Shown: positions 27,083 through 36,578 of the stretch, piece by piece
Numbering within the stretch: the first letter of the stretch is position 1
Layout: the number at the start of each line of letters is the position of its first letter
Origin: Aneurinibacillus soli
GTDB taxonomy: Bacteria > Bacillota > Bacilli > Aneurinibacillales > Aneurinibacillaceae
Assembly: GCF_002355375.1 (NCBI RefSeq)
Contig: NZ_AP017312.1
Span: 799,501 to 863,500, forward strand
DNA: 64,000 nt
Reading direction: 5' to 3'
Translations under genes and position numbers: made by a program
The notes under the pieces: model-generated
What the model was told of the DNA's origin: nothing
What the model saw: only the letters and a program-made list of their open reading frames with translations
Database searches by the model: none

Positions 27083-27112
27083 ATCGGATGATCTGACTTC
27101 AGATGACCTGAA
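27083..27112. promoter_or_regulatory. Tandem LutR operators upstream of lutP
   Basis: ATCGGATGATCTGAC (27083-27097) and TTCAGATGACCTGAA (27098-27112) abut exactly, giving 15-bp centre spacing. Both match the consensus WTCRGATGAYCTGAM of the lutR operator at 26325-26339. A TATAAC hexamer at 27077-27082 immediately before them could be the -10 of the lutP promoter; no good -35 is seen. Confidence 0.75.
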
Positions 27113-27185
27113 AACATAAAAGAGGGTGTACGCCGCAAGGCTTGCCATATAAAAAATAATTACAGAGAAAAAAGAGGTGTATATC

Positions 27186-28841
27186 ATGCAAACGTGGACA
27201 CAAGTATATAGTCCGCTAGGAAGTCTAGGGTTGTCAGCTGTTGTTGCACTTATTCCAATTGTTTTCTTCTTTCTGGCACTCGCCGTGTTTCGGATGAAGG
27301 GACATACAGCAGGCTTGATTACGGTTCTGCTGTCGCTTGCGATTGCCATACTTGTATACAAAATGCCAGTCTCGATGGCGCTTGCAGCTACAGGGTATGG
27401 ATTTATGTATGGGTTATGGCCGATTGCCTGGATCATTGTAACCGCTGTCTTCTTGTATAAAATTACAGTGAAAACCGGACAATTCGAAATTATTCGTTCG
27501 TCTGTTGTGTCGATTACGGAAGATCAGCGTCTGCAAATGTTGCTTGTCGGTTTTGCATTTGGCGCATTTCTGGAAGGTGCAGCTGGCTTTGGTGCCCCGG
27601 TAGCGATTACAGCAGCTCTGCTTGTTGGACTTGGTTTTAATCCGCTGTATGCGGCAGGTCTGTGCTTGATTGCCAATACAGCGCCGGTAGCATTTGGTGC
27701 GATGGGTGTTCCGATTATAACAGCCGGTCAGGTGACCGGACTTGACGCGCTCCATATTGGACAGATGGCAGGTCGCCAGTTGCCAATACTTTCTTTATTC
27801 GTACCGTTCTGGATTATTATCATTATGGATGGCATCCGTGGGGTGCGTGAGACATGGCCGGCTATTTTAGTGGCGGGTGGATCGTTTGCGATTACACAGT
27901 ATTTCACAGCTAACTTCATTGGACCGGAGCTGCCGGATATTACGTCTGCTCTTGTCAGCCTGATTGCGCTGGCTGGATTCCTCAAAGTATGGAAGCCAAA
28001 GCGAATCTTTCGTTTTGAAGATGGTGGCTCTGCAAGCGTAGAGAAAGTAAACACCGAAGTGAAATATACAGGCGGACAGATTTTTAAAGCGTGGTCTCCA
28101 TTTATTATTCTGACCATAATGGTAACGATTTGGAGTTTGCAGCCGTTCAAAGACTTATTTGGGAAGACAGGCGCATTAAAAGCGCTCGTGTTTAAAATCC
28201 CGGTGCCGTATCTTGATAAGCTTGTTATTAAGACGCAGCCAATTGTAACGAAGCCAACGCCGTATGATGCGGTGTTTAAATTCGATATTTTATCCGCAAC
28301 CGGAACGGCAATCTTGCTGGCGGCGATTATTACGATGATTGTGTTGAAGTTTAAACTGAGTGATGGGGTCAAATTGTTTGGAGAGACGCTATCGGAACTG
28401 AAAAAGCCAATTCTCTCTATCGGTCTAGTGCTTGCGTTTGCGATGGTGGCCAACTATTCGGGTCTGTCTTCTACACTGGCGCTCGTGCTGGCCGGAGCAG
28501 GTGGATTGTTCCCATTCTTCTCACCGTTCCTTGGCTGGCTCGGGGTATTCCTCACCGGTTCCGATACGTCAAGCAATGCGCTGTTCTGTAACTTGCAGAG
28601 TGTAACAGCTCAGCAGATTGGTGTAAAAGAGACGCTGCTTGTGGCGGCAAATACAAGTGGCGGGGTTACCGGTAAGATGATTTCACCACAGTCGATTGCG
28701 GTGGCCTGTGCAGCGGTAGGGCTGGTCGGCAAAGAGTCTGATCTGTTCCGCTTCACGCTAAAGCACAGTCTGTTTTTTGCGACGATTGTTGGGGTTATCA
28801 CATACATTCAGGCGTATATGCTGCCATGGATGATTCCATAA
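27186..28841 (+). CDS. lutP: L-lactate permease LutP
   Basis: 551 residues with 12-14 membrane segments, of the LctP/LldP family. Characteristic text includes [62 protein letters not shown] and [15 protein letters not shown] in part. It imports L-lactate (and possibly glycolate) by proton symport. ATG 27186 follows AGAGGTG; a GTG at 27177 is less likely. It sits between lutR and lutABC, so uptake, oxidation and control are linked; the operators at 27083-27112 lie in its leader. Confidence 0.94.
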   Translation: MQTWTQVYSPLGSLGLSAVVALIPIVFFFLALAVFRMKGHTAGLITVLLSLAIAILVYKMPVSMALAATGYGFMYGLWPIAWIIVTAVFLYKITVKTGQFEIIRSSVVSITEDQRLQMLLVGFAFGAFLEGAAGFGAPVAITAALLVGLGFNPLYAAGLCLIANTAPVAFGAMGVPIITAGQVTGLDALHIGQMAGRQLPILSLFVPFWIIIIMDGIRGVRETWPAILVAGGSFAITQYFTANFIGPELPDITSALVSLIALAGFLKVWKPKRIFRFEDGGSASVEKVNTEVKYTGGQIFKAWSPFIILTIMVTIWSLQPFKDLFGKTGALKALVFKIPVPYLDKLVIKTQPIVTKPTPYDAVFKFDILSATGTAILLAAIITMIVLKFKLSDGVKLFGETLSELKKPILSIGLVLAFAMVANYSGLSSTLALVLAGAGGLFPFFSPFLGWLGVFLTGSDTSSNALFCNLQSVTAQQIGVKETLLVAANTSGGVTGKMISPQSIAVACAAVGLVGKESDLFRFTLKHSLFFATIVGVITYIQAYMLPWMIP

Positions 28842-28959
28842 AATAGAAACAGAATAGTACAGGGAAGAGATAAGGGAATAAAAAGCAGGTGGGAGAGGTC
28901 GCTGTGAAGTCTGACAGTGGTTCTCCCTCTTGGTGTTTTAATGAACGGAGGGACTATTG

Positions 28960-29694
28960 ATGAAAGTTTCTATTTTTATTACGTGCCTATCAGATGCGAT
29001 TTATCCGCGTGTGGGCGAAGCGATGTCACGTCTGTTGGCGAGACAGGGTGTCAAGTTGCATTTTCCAGAAACACAGACGTGCTGTGGTCAGCCAGCGTTT
29101 AACAGCGGCTACTGGGACGAGGCGCGAGCGAGTGCGAAAACATTGTTGGATGCATTTGAAGACAGTGATTTTGTTGTTTCGCCATCCGGGTCTTGTACGG
29201 GGATGATTCATCATTATTACCCGCAGTTGTTTAAGGATGATCCAGCTATGCTGAAGCGTGCTGAAGCGTTTATTGAAAAAACGTATGAATTTTCCCAGTT
29301 TCTCGTCGGCGTGCTTGGCGTGACCGATGTGGGAGCGTACTTCCCACATAAAGTGACGTACCATCCATCCTGCCACGGAAGTCGTTTGCTTGGCATTAAG
29401 GACGAACCACGCACGCTGCTCGAAAACGTCAAAGGAATGGAGTTCGTTCCACTGCCATTTGCCGAAGATTGCTGTGGCTTTGGAGGGACATTCGCAATCA
29501 AAATGTCGGAGATTTCCGGTGCGATGGTCGAAGAAAAAGCCAATCATGTACTGGAAACAGATGCTGAAGTGTTGGTTGGTATGGATATGGGCTGTCTGAT
29601 GAATATTTCAGGTCGTCTAAGCCGGGAAGGGAAGCCAGTACGAGTGATGCATATCGCAGAATTGCTGTATGAAGGGGTGAAACGGCAGTCATGA
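28960..29694 (+). CDS. lutA: Lactate utilisation protein LutA
   Basis: 244 residues with two CCG (cysteine-rich) domains: QTCCGQPAFNSGYW early and AEDCCGFGGTFAIK late, with CHGSRLLG between. It resembles GlpC/GlcF iron-sulfur subunits. LutABC together oxidise L-lactate to pyruvate through Fe-S centres, supporting growth on lactate and biofilm formation in Bacillus. ATG 28960 follows GGAGGGAC. The stop overlaps the lutB start by four bases (ATGA), so translation is coupled. Confidence 0.95.
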   Translation: MKVSIFITCLSDAIYPRVGEAMSRLLARQGVKLHFPETQTCCGQPAFNSGYWDEARASAKTLLDAFEDSDFVVSPSGSCTGMIHHYYPQLFKDDPAMLKRAEAFIEKTYEFSQFLVGVLGVTDVGAYFPHKVTYHPSCHGSRLLGIKDEPRTLLENVKGMEFVPLPFAEDCCGFGGTFAIKMSEISGAMVEEKANHVLETDAEVLVGMDMGCLMNISGRLSREGKPVRVMHIAELLYEGVKRQS

Positions 29695-31190
29695 GTTCAT
29701 TAGATCCAAAGTTAAAACTAAAAGAACGTGCTCACGTATCCTTAAATGACGAGTTCCTTCGCAATGCTGTTAAGTATACAACGGAAAAACTGCGTTCTGG
29801 CAAGAAGCTTGCATCAGAGGAGCTGGGCAATTGGGAAGATTGGCGGGAACGAGCCCGACAGATTCGCCTGCATACGATTGCAAATCTGGATTATTATTTG
29901 GGTCAGTTCGTGCAAAATGCGCGTGAGGCAGGTGTACACGTTCACTTCGCCCGTACGGCCCAGGATGCAGTAGACATCACGATGCAGATTGCCAAGGAGA
30001 AGCAGGCGCGTTCGGTCGTGAAATCCAAGTCGATGGTATCTGAAGAGCTTCATATTAACCATCGTCTTGAAGAGATCGGTGTAGACGCGATTGAGACGGA
30101 TCTTGGAGAATACATCATCCAACTCGCCGGAGAGACCCCATCTCATATCATCATTCCGGCGATTCATAAAAACAAGCAGCAAGTAGCCGATTTGTTTTCG
30201 GAGGAAGCGGGAGAAACGCTTCCGGCTGATACGCCAGTATTGGCTGGCTTCGCTCGTGCGAAGCTGCGTGAGAAATTCTTAGAAGCCGATATCGGCATGA
30301 CTGGTTGCAACTTCGCGATTGCCGAAACGGGCTCGATCACACTGTTTTCAAATGAAGGAAACGCCCGTATGGTGAGTACGGTGCCGAAGACGCAGATTAC
30401 GTATATGGGAATGGAGCGCATCATTCCATCGCTTGACGATCTGGAAGTGATGGCGACGATGCTTCCGCGTTCGGCGACGGGTCAGAAGCTGACTGTCTAT
30501 ATGTCCGTCATTACAGGGCCGCGTCGCCGCGAGGATTCGGATGGACCGGAAGATATGCATGTGATTATTCTCGATAATGGCCGTTCCCAGCAGCTCGGTG
30601 ATCCTGAGTTTCAGGAAGTGCTCAATTGCATTCGCTGCGGAGCTTGCCTGAATGCGTGCCCGGTATATCGCCATGTTGGTGGTCATACGTATGGTTGGGT
30701 ATACAGTGGTCCGATTGGGGCTGTGCTGACGCCGCGCCTGAATGAGGACAAACAGAAGTGGGGCGAAGTTGCGTATGCGTCGAGCTTATGCGGAGCGTGC
30801 TATGAAGCATGCCCGGTCAAAATTCCGCTGCATGATATGCTGGTCTATATTCGTCGGCAAAATGTAGAAGGTGGGCTGACTCCGGGTGCGGAGCAAACCG
30901 CATTTAAGGGATTTAAGTATGTTATGTCTGACTATAAAAACTTCCGCCGCGTGCTGAAACTTGGCAGGTTGGGCCAGAAGTTCGTTGCCCAGGATGGGGT
31001 TATCAAATCAAAGCTTGGTCCATTGAAAGGTTGGAATGAATATCGGCATGCGCCAACACTGGCGAATGAATCATTCCGCGATTCGTGGAAAGCGCTCGAC
31101 CATGATTTGCAGCGCGAAGTGTCGGAGATGGACCCGGCTGTGCTGAAGCGCCTGAAAGAAGCAAAGCAGAAGCGGGAGGGGAGAGAATAA
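29691..31190 (+). CDS. lutB: Lactate utilisation iron-sulfur protein LutB
   Basis: 499 residues. An N-terminal LUD domain (about residues 70-300: KSMVSEELHINHRLEEIGVDAIETDLGEYI and GCNFAIAETGSITLFSNEGNARM in part) is followed by two [4Fe-4S] ferredoxin motifs, CIRCGACLNACPVYRHVGGH and CGACYEACPVKIPLHD, and a C-terminal DUF3390-type segment. It transfers electrons in the LutABC lactate oxidase. It overlaps lutA by four bases and lutC by one, so all three are translated from one message. Confidence 0.96.
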   Translation: MSSLDPKLKLKERAHVSLNDEFLRNAVKYTTEKLRSGKKLASEELGNWEDWRERARQIRLHTIANLDYYLGQFVQNAREAGVHVHFARTAQDAVDITMQIAKEKQARSVVKSKSMVSEELHINHRLEEIGVDAIETDLGEYIIQLAGETPSHIIIPAIHKNKQQVADLFSEEAGETLPADTPVLAGFARAKLREKFLEADIGMTGCNFAIAETGSITLFSNEGNARMVSTVPKTQITYMGMERIIPSLDDLEVMATMLPRSATGQKLTVYMSVITGPRRREDSDGPEDMHVIILDNGRSQQLGDPEFQEVLNCIRCGACLNACPVYRHVGGHTYGWVYSGPIGAVLTPRLNEDKQKWGEVAYASSLCGACYEACPVKIPLHDMLVYIRRQNVEGGLTPGAEQTAFKGFKYVMSDYKNFRRVLKLGRLGQKFVAQDGVIKSKLGPLKGWNEYRHAPTLANESFRDSWKALDHDLQREVSEMDPAVLKRLKEAKQKREGRE

Positions 31191-31864
31191 TGGCAGTAAG
31201 CGAACAGGAGTTTTTGAATCATATCGCACAGCGTCTGAATCGTCCACGTGTAACGGAAAAGCCGCAGCATCCGTTTCGCGGAGCACCAGACTTCTGGCTG
31301 CAGTATGAGCTAGCATCAGATGAACGAATTGAACTGTTCATGGCGAACTGGCGTGCGAATGGCGGCACAGCAGAACGTGTGGGGAGCATGGAAGAAGTGC
31401 GGAGCTATATTGTAAGCATGGCGCAGACGATGAAGGCGAAATACATGATTCGTTTTGATCATCCAGCTTTGAACGAGATGAAGATAGAATCGGATCTGCC
31501 GGGTGTTGAGATGGCTGTCTGGAATGAAAACGGGGATGATTTGCTCGCGAAAGCTGCCGGGGCTGATATCGGCATTGCCGTAATGGATTATGCGATTGGG
31601 CATACAGGAACGGCAGTATCAGTATCAGCTTCGACTCAAGGACGTTCCGTAAGCCTTTTGCCGACGGTTTTTGTGGCGATTATCCGGGCGGAAGATGTGA
31701 AGACGCGAATGGGCGAAGTGATGAAAGACTTAACTCGTCGTTTTGGTACGAAAATGCCGGCAGGAATTCACTTTATTAGTGGTCCGAGCCGGTCAGCGGA
31801 TATTGAGAATGATTTGACAATCGGTGTGCATGGACCAGGAATTGTGCATGCGCTTATTGTTTAG
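31190..31864 (+). CDS. lutC: Lactate utilisation protein LutC
   Basis: 224 residues, a LUD-domain protein (ADIGIAVMDYAIGHTGTAVSV, SLLPTVFVAIIRAEDV, FISGPSRSADIENDLTIGVHGPG in parts). It is the third subunit of the L-lactate oxidation complex. Its ATG overlaps the final base of the lutB stop codon (TAATG). A strong terminator at 31870-31910 closes the operon. Confidence 0.95.
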   Translation: MAVSEQEFLNHIAQRLNRPRVTEKPQHPFRGAPDFWLQYELASDERIELFMANWRANGGTAERVGSMEEVRSYIVSMAQTMKAKYMIRFDHPALNEMKIESDLPGVEMAVWNENGDDLLAKAAGADIGIAVMDYAIGHTGTAVSVSASTQGRSVSLLPTVFVAIIRAEDVKTRMGEVMKDLTRRFGTKMPAGIHFISGPSRSADIENDLTIGVHGPGIVHALIV

Positions 31865-31869
31865 GAAGC

Positions 31870-31910
31870 AAAACGACCATACGTGCTGCGGCGCGTATGG
31901 TCGTTTTATA
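31870..31910 (+). terminator. Terminator after lutABC
   Basis: A perfect 14-bp stem (31870-31883 with 31894-31907) with a 10-base loop ends in TTTTAT. Confidence 0.88.
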
Positions 31911-31999
31911 TTGGTGCATCCTTGCAGTGATGTGATGGGTAAATGTTCATATATTCTTATAAAATTCCTTTCTTGTGCACATCATAGGGTAAGACAACG

Positions 32000-33592
32000 A
32001 TGATGAGAGTGGGAGTGAATAAGAACTTGATAAAAAAAATACGAAAAAGCATAACAAAGCACTCCCAATCTCCACAAAAAACGCAGCATGAAGAACCGGA
32101 GCAAACAAGCTTGCTGAGCACTAGCCTTGAAAAAAATATTCAGCAGGTAAAGCAGCAAACCGGAAATAGTACAGATTTGATCAGTAGAGAATTTTGTTTT
32201 GGCAAAGAAGAGATCAAGGTTGGATTCATTTATATAGATGGTATTGCTGATAAAGATGTGGTCTCTCGTCTTATTGAGTCTGTTATGCTGCATATCGAAG
32301 AGGTAGATCTTACGTCAGAACAGTTCCTGCAGCAAGATTTACTGACCGTATTTAAGCAACATGCTATTACAGTAGGGGATATTCAATCCATTCCTGATCT
32401 TCAAGCTTTATATACAGCTATTTTATCTGGTGACACGGTTATTCTTATCGATGGATGTGTACAGGGGATAGCCGTCAGTACAAGAGGATGGGAAGCACGG
32501 GGGATTGGAGAACCGACAGCGCAAACGGTTGTTCGAGGACCACAGGAAGGTTTTACGGAGACATTGCGCACGAACACGGCTATGGTAAGACGAAAAATTA
32601 AAAATCCGAATCTCTGGTTGGAAACAAAGCAGATTGGACGGATTACCCAAACAGATGTGGCTATTATGTATATCAAGGAGATTGTTACGGATGAAGTGGT
32701 GGATGAGGTACGCCGTCGGCTTGATCAAATTGATATCGATGGCATTCTTGAAAGTGCTTACATTGAAGAATTAATTCAGGATGAGACATACACGCCTTTT
32801 CCAACTGTACTCAATACAGAACGACCCGATATTGTCGCTGCTGCGCTTCTAGAAGGCCGCGTGGCGATTTTTGTTGATGGAACACCGTTCGTTTTATTAG
32901 TACCGGCGTTGTTTACGCAGTTTCTTCAGTCGGCTGAAGATTATTATCATCGTTCTGATTTTGGCCTGATTCGTTTTTTGCGCTATCTATCATTATTTAT
33001 TTCCATGATGGCCCCATCACTCTATATTGCGATTACAACGTTTCACCAGGAAATGCTGCCGACCACGCTGTTGATTAGTCTAGCGTCTCAGCGGGAAGGG
33101 ATTCCGTTTCCGGCTTTTGTGGAGGCTCTGATGATGGAAATTACGTTTGAGCTTTTGCGTGAGGCAGGGATTCGAATGCCAAGAGCTGTCGGCACATCGA
33201 TCTCGATTGTAGGAGCCCTGGTACTTGGACAAGCAGCCGTACAGGCAGGGCTGGTATCACCGGCTATGGTCATTGTTGTGTCGATCACAGCGATTTCTAG
33301 CTTCATATTCCCAAGTTTCGATATAGGGATTTCTGTAAGGATGCTGCGTTTTGTTTTGATGGGGCTTGCTGCATCGTTTGGTTTATATGGGATGATTGTC
33401 GGGATCATTGCGATCGTTCTTCATCTATGCAGTCTACGTTCTTTTGGGGTTCCGTATATGAAGCCATTTTCGCCACTTGTTTTGTCTGATCAGAAGGACA
33501 ATCTGCTTCGGGTACCCTGGTGGCAGATGCGTACTCGCCCGCACTTATTGAATCAGAAAAACGTTGTTCGCCAGCAAAAGAGAAATAAATAA
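32000..33592 (+). CDS. Spore germination protein, GerA family A subunit
   Basis: 530 residues. The N-terminal soluble half (GFIYIDGIADKDVVSRLIESVM, GDTVILIDGCVQGIAVSTRGWEARGI, EPTAQTVVRGPQEGFTETLRTN in parts) and a C-terminal half with about five membrane segments are the standard GerAA layout. It forms the ion-channel-like A subunit of a germinant receptor in the spore inner membrane. The start is uncertain: ATG 32000/32003 has a poor ribosome binding site, and GTG 32015 or TTG 32027 are alternatives. The germinant recognised is not predictable. Confidence 0.93.
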   Translation: MMRVGVNKNLIKKIRKSITKHSQSPQKTQHEEPEQTSLLSTSLEKNIQQVKQQTGNSTDLISREFCFGKEEIKVGFIYIDGIADKDVVSRLIESVMLHIEEVDLTSEQFLQQDLLTVFKQHAITVGDIQSIPDLQALYTAILSGDTVILIDGCVQGIAVSTRGWEARGIGEPTAQTVVRGPQEGFTETLRTNTAMVRRKIKNPNLWLETKQIGRITQTDVAIMYIKEIVTDEVVDEVRRRLDQIDIDGILESAYIEELIQDETYTPFPTVLNTERPDIVAAALLEGRVAIFVDGTPFVLLVPALFTQFLQSAEDYYHRSDFGLIRFLRYLSLFISMMAPSLYIAITTFHQEMLPTTLLISLASQREGIPFPAFVEALMMEITFELLREAGIRMPRAVGTSISIVGALVLGQAAVQAGLVSPAMVIVVSITAISSFIFPSFDIGISVRMLRFVLMGLAASFGLYGMIVGIIAIVLHLCSLRSFGVPYMKPFSPLVLSDQKDNLLRVPWWQMRTRPHLLNQKNVVRQQKRNK

Positions 33593-33615
33593 CGGAAATT
33601 AAAGGGGCGTACAGT

Positions 33616-34827
33616 ATGAAGCGAACGATTATCGTTTTATCAAGCCTCCTCATCATTGTGATGGTAATAACGGGATGCTGGAATCGAAGGGAATTGAATG
33701 AGCTTGCTATTGGTGTGGCAATCGGAGTGGATAAACGAAAAGATAGCTATGTTTTGTATGTTCAAGTTGTGAATCCAGGGGTCATTGCTCAGAAAGGAGG
33801 GGGAGGAGGGCCCATGTATACTCCGGTCACAACGTATGAGATGACAGGGAAGAGCATATTTGAGGCGTTTCGTCGGATGACAACAATAGTTCCGCGCAAG
33901 ATTTACTTTTCTCATCTGCGGATCGTAGTGATCAGTGAGCAGGTAGCCCGTGAAGGAATACGAAACACATTGGACTTTTTTTCCAGGGATCATGAAATGC
34001 GCAGCGACTTTTACATCGCTGTGGCAAAAAATACGAAAGTGCAGCAAATACTTACTTCCTTTACAGCGATTGAAAAGCTTCCGGCGGCTAAATTGTTTAG
34101 TTCTCTTCAGGTATCAGAAAAGGCATGGGCACCCACGGTTGGTGTGCATTTGGATGATTTGTTGTCTAGTTTAGTAAGCTCGGGCAAAGCTGCCGTGTTA
34201 CAAGCGGTTGAGCTGAAAGGGGAAAAGCCAGTGGCAAAAACCATGGAGAATATAGGACGAATTTATACACCCGCCTATTTACGATACACATCCATTGGCG
34301 TGTTTAAAAAAGATAAGCTGGTTGGCTGGTTAAATGGGAATGAAAGTAAAGGCTATAATTATATTATGGGAAAAGTAAAAAGTACGGTTGGGTATGTACC
34401 ATGTGCAAAAGGGGGAAGAGTGACGAATGAGGTGATTCGTACAAAAACAGATATGAAAGGGAAGGTGGAAAACGGAAAGCCTGAGATTGAGATTGTCGTT
34501 TTCATAGAAGAAAATATAGGAGAAGTACAGTGTAACATTGATTTATCAAAGCCAAAGACGATTCGTGAAATCGAGAAAAAAGGTGAGAAAAAGACGAAAG
34601 AACTCATTGAGTCAGCGATAAAGGCTGCACAAAAAAAATATAAATCAGATATTTTTGGATTCGGAGAGGCGATTCACCGGGCTGATCCGAAGTTGTGGAA
34701 ACAACTGGAGAAAAATTGGGATGAGGAATTTTCTAATCTTGCGGTGCATGTGAAGGCAGATGTAAAAGTTCGACGTACAGGTACTACAGGGAATTCCTTT
34801 ATCAATCAATTAGAAAAAAATGAATAA
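33616..34827 (+). CDS. Ger(x)C family germination lipoprotein, C subunit
   Basis: 403 residues. The signal peptide ends in a lipobox VITGC followed by WNRRELNELAIGVAIGVD, the family signature. The mature protein has the three-domain GerC layout, ending with RADPKLWKQLEKNWDEEF. A Gly-rich stretch KGGGGGPMY lies in domain I. It is anchored to the outer face of the inner spore membrane by diacylglycerol. ATG 33616 follows AAAGGGGCG, 23 bp after the A subunit gene. Confidence 0.93.
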   Translation: MKRTIIVLSSLLIIVMVITGCWNRRELNELAIGVAIGVDKRKDSYVLYVQVVNPGVIAQKGGGGGPMYTPVTTYEMTGKSIFEAFRRMTTIVPRKIYFSHLRIVVISEQVAREGIRNTLDFFSRDHEMRSDFYIAVAKNTKVQQILTSFTAIEKLPAAKLFSSLQVSEKAWAPTVGVHLDDLLSSLVSSGKAAVLQAVELKGEKPVAKTMENIGRIYTPAYLRYTSIGVFKKDKLVGWLNGNESKGYNYIMGKVKSTVGYVPCAKGGRVTNEVIRTKTDMKGKVENGKPEIEIVVFIEENIGEVQCNIDLSKPKTIREIEKKGEKKTKELIESAIKAAQKKYKSDIFGFGEAIHRADPKLWKQLEKNWDEEFSNLAVHVKADVKVRRTGTTGNSFINQLEKNE

Positions 34828-34845
34828 TGAAAGGGGCATAGGAGT

Positions 34846-35082
34846 ATGTTGGGTAGTATTTTTGGAATAGTGCTTGTAGCGGGTACAATGGTGTTCATTG
34901 AGGTCCCTGCTCTTGTGAGGAAGAAACAGAAAAAGGAATTGTGGGTATTTTTTCTGTTTTTGATCCTGGGAACAGGACTCAGCATCGCACAGCTCTTACG
35001 TATGCGGATTCCGAATCCGTTAGACTGGCTTACAAGTATATATAAGCCGCTTAGTGACGTTATTGATAATGTCTTAAAGTAA
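34846..35082 (+). CDS. Small two-helix germinant receptor D-type subunit
   Basis: 78 residues with two membrane segments (about residues 3-24 and 34-54) and a short soluble tail ending YKPLSDVIDNVLK. Genes of this size and topology occur in many ger operons in Bacillales and have been described as D subunits that modulate receptor function. It lies 18 bp after the C subunit and 13 bp before the B subunit. AAAGGGGCATAGG precedes ATG 34846. Assignment rests on size, topology and position. Confidence 0.75.
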   Translation: MLGSIFGIVLVAGTMVFIEVPALVRKKQKKELWVFFLFLILGTGLSIAQLLRMRIPNPLDWLTSIYKPLSDVIDNVLK

Positions 35083-35095
35083 AAGGGCCGGTGAG

Positions 35096-36187
35096 ATGAT
35101 GCGTGAAGAAAGGAAAATTAGAGCGAGTTCATTTGCTTTGCTGGTGATGTTATACACAATTGGCAGTTCGATTTTACTTTCGCCTTCTAGTCTTACCTTT
35201 GAAGCAAAGCAAGATGCCTGGATAGGTGCGATTTTGGGCATAGGAGTGGGAATTGCGGCCGCCATTTTGTACAGTCGGTTAGGAAGATATTTCCCGAATA
35301 TGACGTTAGTGGAATATAGTGAAACGATTCTTGGGAAGTGGGTGGGAAAAGGGGTTTCTGTTTTGTTTATTTGCTTCTTCTTTACTATTGCCTCTCTTAT
35401 TTTGCGAAACCTTGGAGATTTTTTGACAACGCAAATTATGCCAGAAACCCCGATTCAATTCATCGAGATTATTTTTGTCATCATTGTGATCATGGGTGTC
35501 CGTCTCGGACTGGAAACGTTAGCGGGAGCGGCGGGGATTTTTTTGCCATGGTTCATTTTACTTTTAGTTATCCTTACTTTGTTTCTTATTCCTGAGATAG
35601 ATATAAAAAAAATACAGCCAGTGTTCGAAGAAGGGATAAAACCCATTATACATTCCGCACTGCTATTTATGGGGTTCCCATTTTTTGAGATTGTGGCTTT
35701 TTTAATGTTTATTCCGTATGTTGATAAGCAAGAGAAGGTCGGGAAAGCATTGATTGTGGGGACAGGGGCAGGGGGACTTGTGTTATTCACCCTTACATTA
35801 TTATCGGTGCTCGTACTTGGCCCTACTGCTACCGCAGGCAATGCGTATCCCAGCTATCTTCTGGCGAAAAAAATCAATATCGGGAATTTTATCACGCGTA
35901 TCGAAGCGATTATGGCGATTATGTGGTTTGTTACCATTTTCTTTAAACTGGCCCTTAGCTTTTATGCATCCATCTTAGGACTTGCTCAACTGTTAAAACT
36001 AAAAGAGTACCGCATCCTAACGCTGCCTTTAAGTATGATTTTGATCGTTGCTTCTCTCGTGCTTGAGCCGAATACGCCATACCTTATAAAATTTAATGAA
36101 TCCAGTTGGTGGCTATATTCTTCTACATATGGACTGATTTTTCCAGCTTTATTATTGGTGGTAGCTATGTTGCGAAAAAAAGTGTAA
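35096..36187 (+). CDS. GerB-family spore germination permease-like protein, B subunit
   Basis: 363 residues with ten membrane segments, of the endospore germination family within the amino acid-polyamine transporter superfamily (ASSFALLVMLYTIGSSILLSPSSL and FPFFEIVAFLMFIPYVDK). This subunit binds the nutrient germinant in characterised receptors. ATG 35096 or 35099 with GGTGAG upstream. The gene order A-C-D-B differs from the classical A-B-C order, as in some other Bacillales ger operons. Confidence 0.93.
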   Translation: MMREERKIRASSFALLVMLYTIGSSILLSPSSLTFEAKQDAWIGAILGIGVGIAAAILYSRLGRYFPNMTLVEYSETILGKWVGKGVSVLFICFFFTIASLILRNLGDFLTTQIMPETPIQFIEIIFVIIVIMGVRLGLETLAGAAGIFLPWFILLLVILTLFLIPEIDIKKIQPVFEEGIKPIIHSALLFMGFPFFEIVAFLMFIPYVDKQEKVGKALIVGTGAGGLVLFTLTLLSVLVLGPTATAGNAYPSYLLAKKINIGNFITRIEAIMAIMWFVTIFFKLALSFYASILGLAQLLKLKEYRILTLPLSMILIVASLVLEPNTPYLIKFNESSWWLYSSTYGLIFPALLLVVAMLRKKV

Positions 36188-36260
36188 AGCTCTATCTCCA
36201 TATTCTTCGCGATATTCAGCCATACTACGAGTGAAATCGTATCACGAAGGAGGGTAATAA

Positions 36261-36425
36261 GTGGAAGATAAAAAACTGAATTCAAAAGAAATCAAGGAAT
36301 GGGATTCACTCGATACACCGCAGATTGCTAACTCGGAAGAAGAGAAAACAATTGACGAGCGGCTTGCTGCTGTTAATGAGAGCATTGACAGGATCAGGCA
36401 TGATGTAAGGTTGGGATCAGAATAA
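36261..36425 (+). CDS. 54-residue acidic helical protein at the end of the ger operon
   Basis: GTG 36261 is preceded by an excellent ribosome binding site, AAGGAGGG, 6 bp upstream, and the frame runs 54 codons to TAA 36423-36425. The product is hydrophilic and helical in character (SKEIKEWDSLDTPQ, then DERLAAVNESIDRIRHDV, with heptad-like hydrophobic spacing). I do not recognise a family. It starts 73 bp after the B subunit gene, and the only terminator (36437-36482) lies after it, so it is probably part of the germinant receptor transcript. Confidence 0.65.
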   Translation: MEDKKLNSKEIKEWDSLDTPQIANSEEEKTIDERLAAVNESIDRIRHDVRLGSE

Positions 36426-36436
36426 ATCAGTAAGAG

Positions 36437-36482
36437 ATTGTCTCACTAGCTATTTTGGAGCTTTTGAGACAATTTTTTTTTG
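36437..36482 (+). terminator. Terminator after the ger operon
   Basis: ATTGTCTCA pairs with TGAGACAAT, with an inner AGCT/AGCT pairing, followed by eight T. Confidence 0.85.
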
Positions 36483-36496
36483 CGTTAAAACATCTT

Positions 36497-36508
36497 TCCG
36501 TATACGGA
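36497..36508. promoter_or_regulatory. 12-bp palindrome upstream of rocA
   Basis: TCCGTATACGGA is a perfect palindrome 71 bp before the rocA start, with imperfect extension on both sides (CTT ... AAG). It could bind a dimeric regulator; nothing links it to a named protein. Confidence 0.35.
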
Positions 36509-36578
36509 CAAGGAAAGTTGGCGCATTCCATACATACGCTTAAAAGTATAGGCAAATGAAATCTTAGGAGGGAATCCG

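Noticed and set aside
36515-36535. TTGGCGC-type sequence resembling a sigma-54 (SigL) promoter before rocA
   Set aside because: The -24-like part is partial and the -12 GC is missing at the right distance, although roc genes in Bacillus do use SigL.
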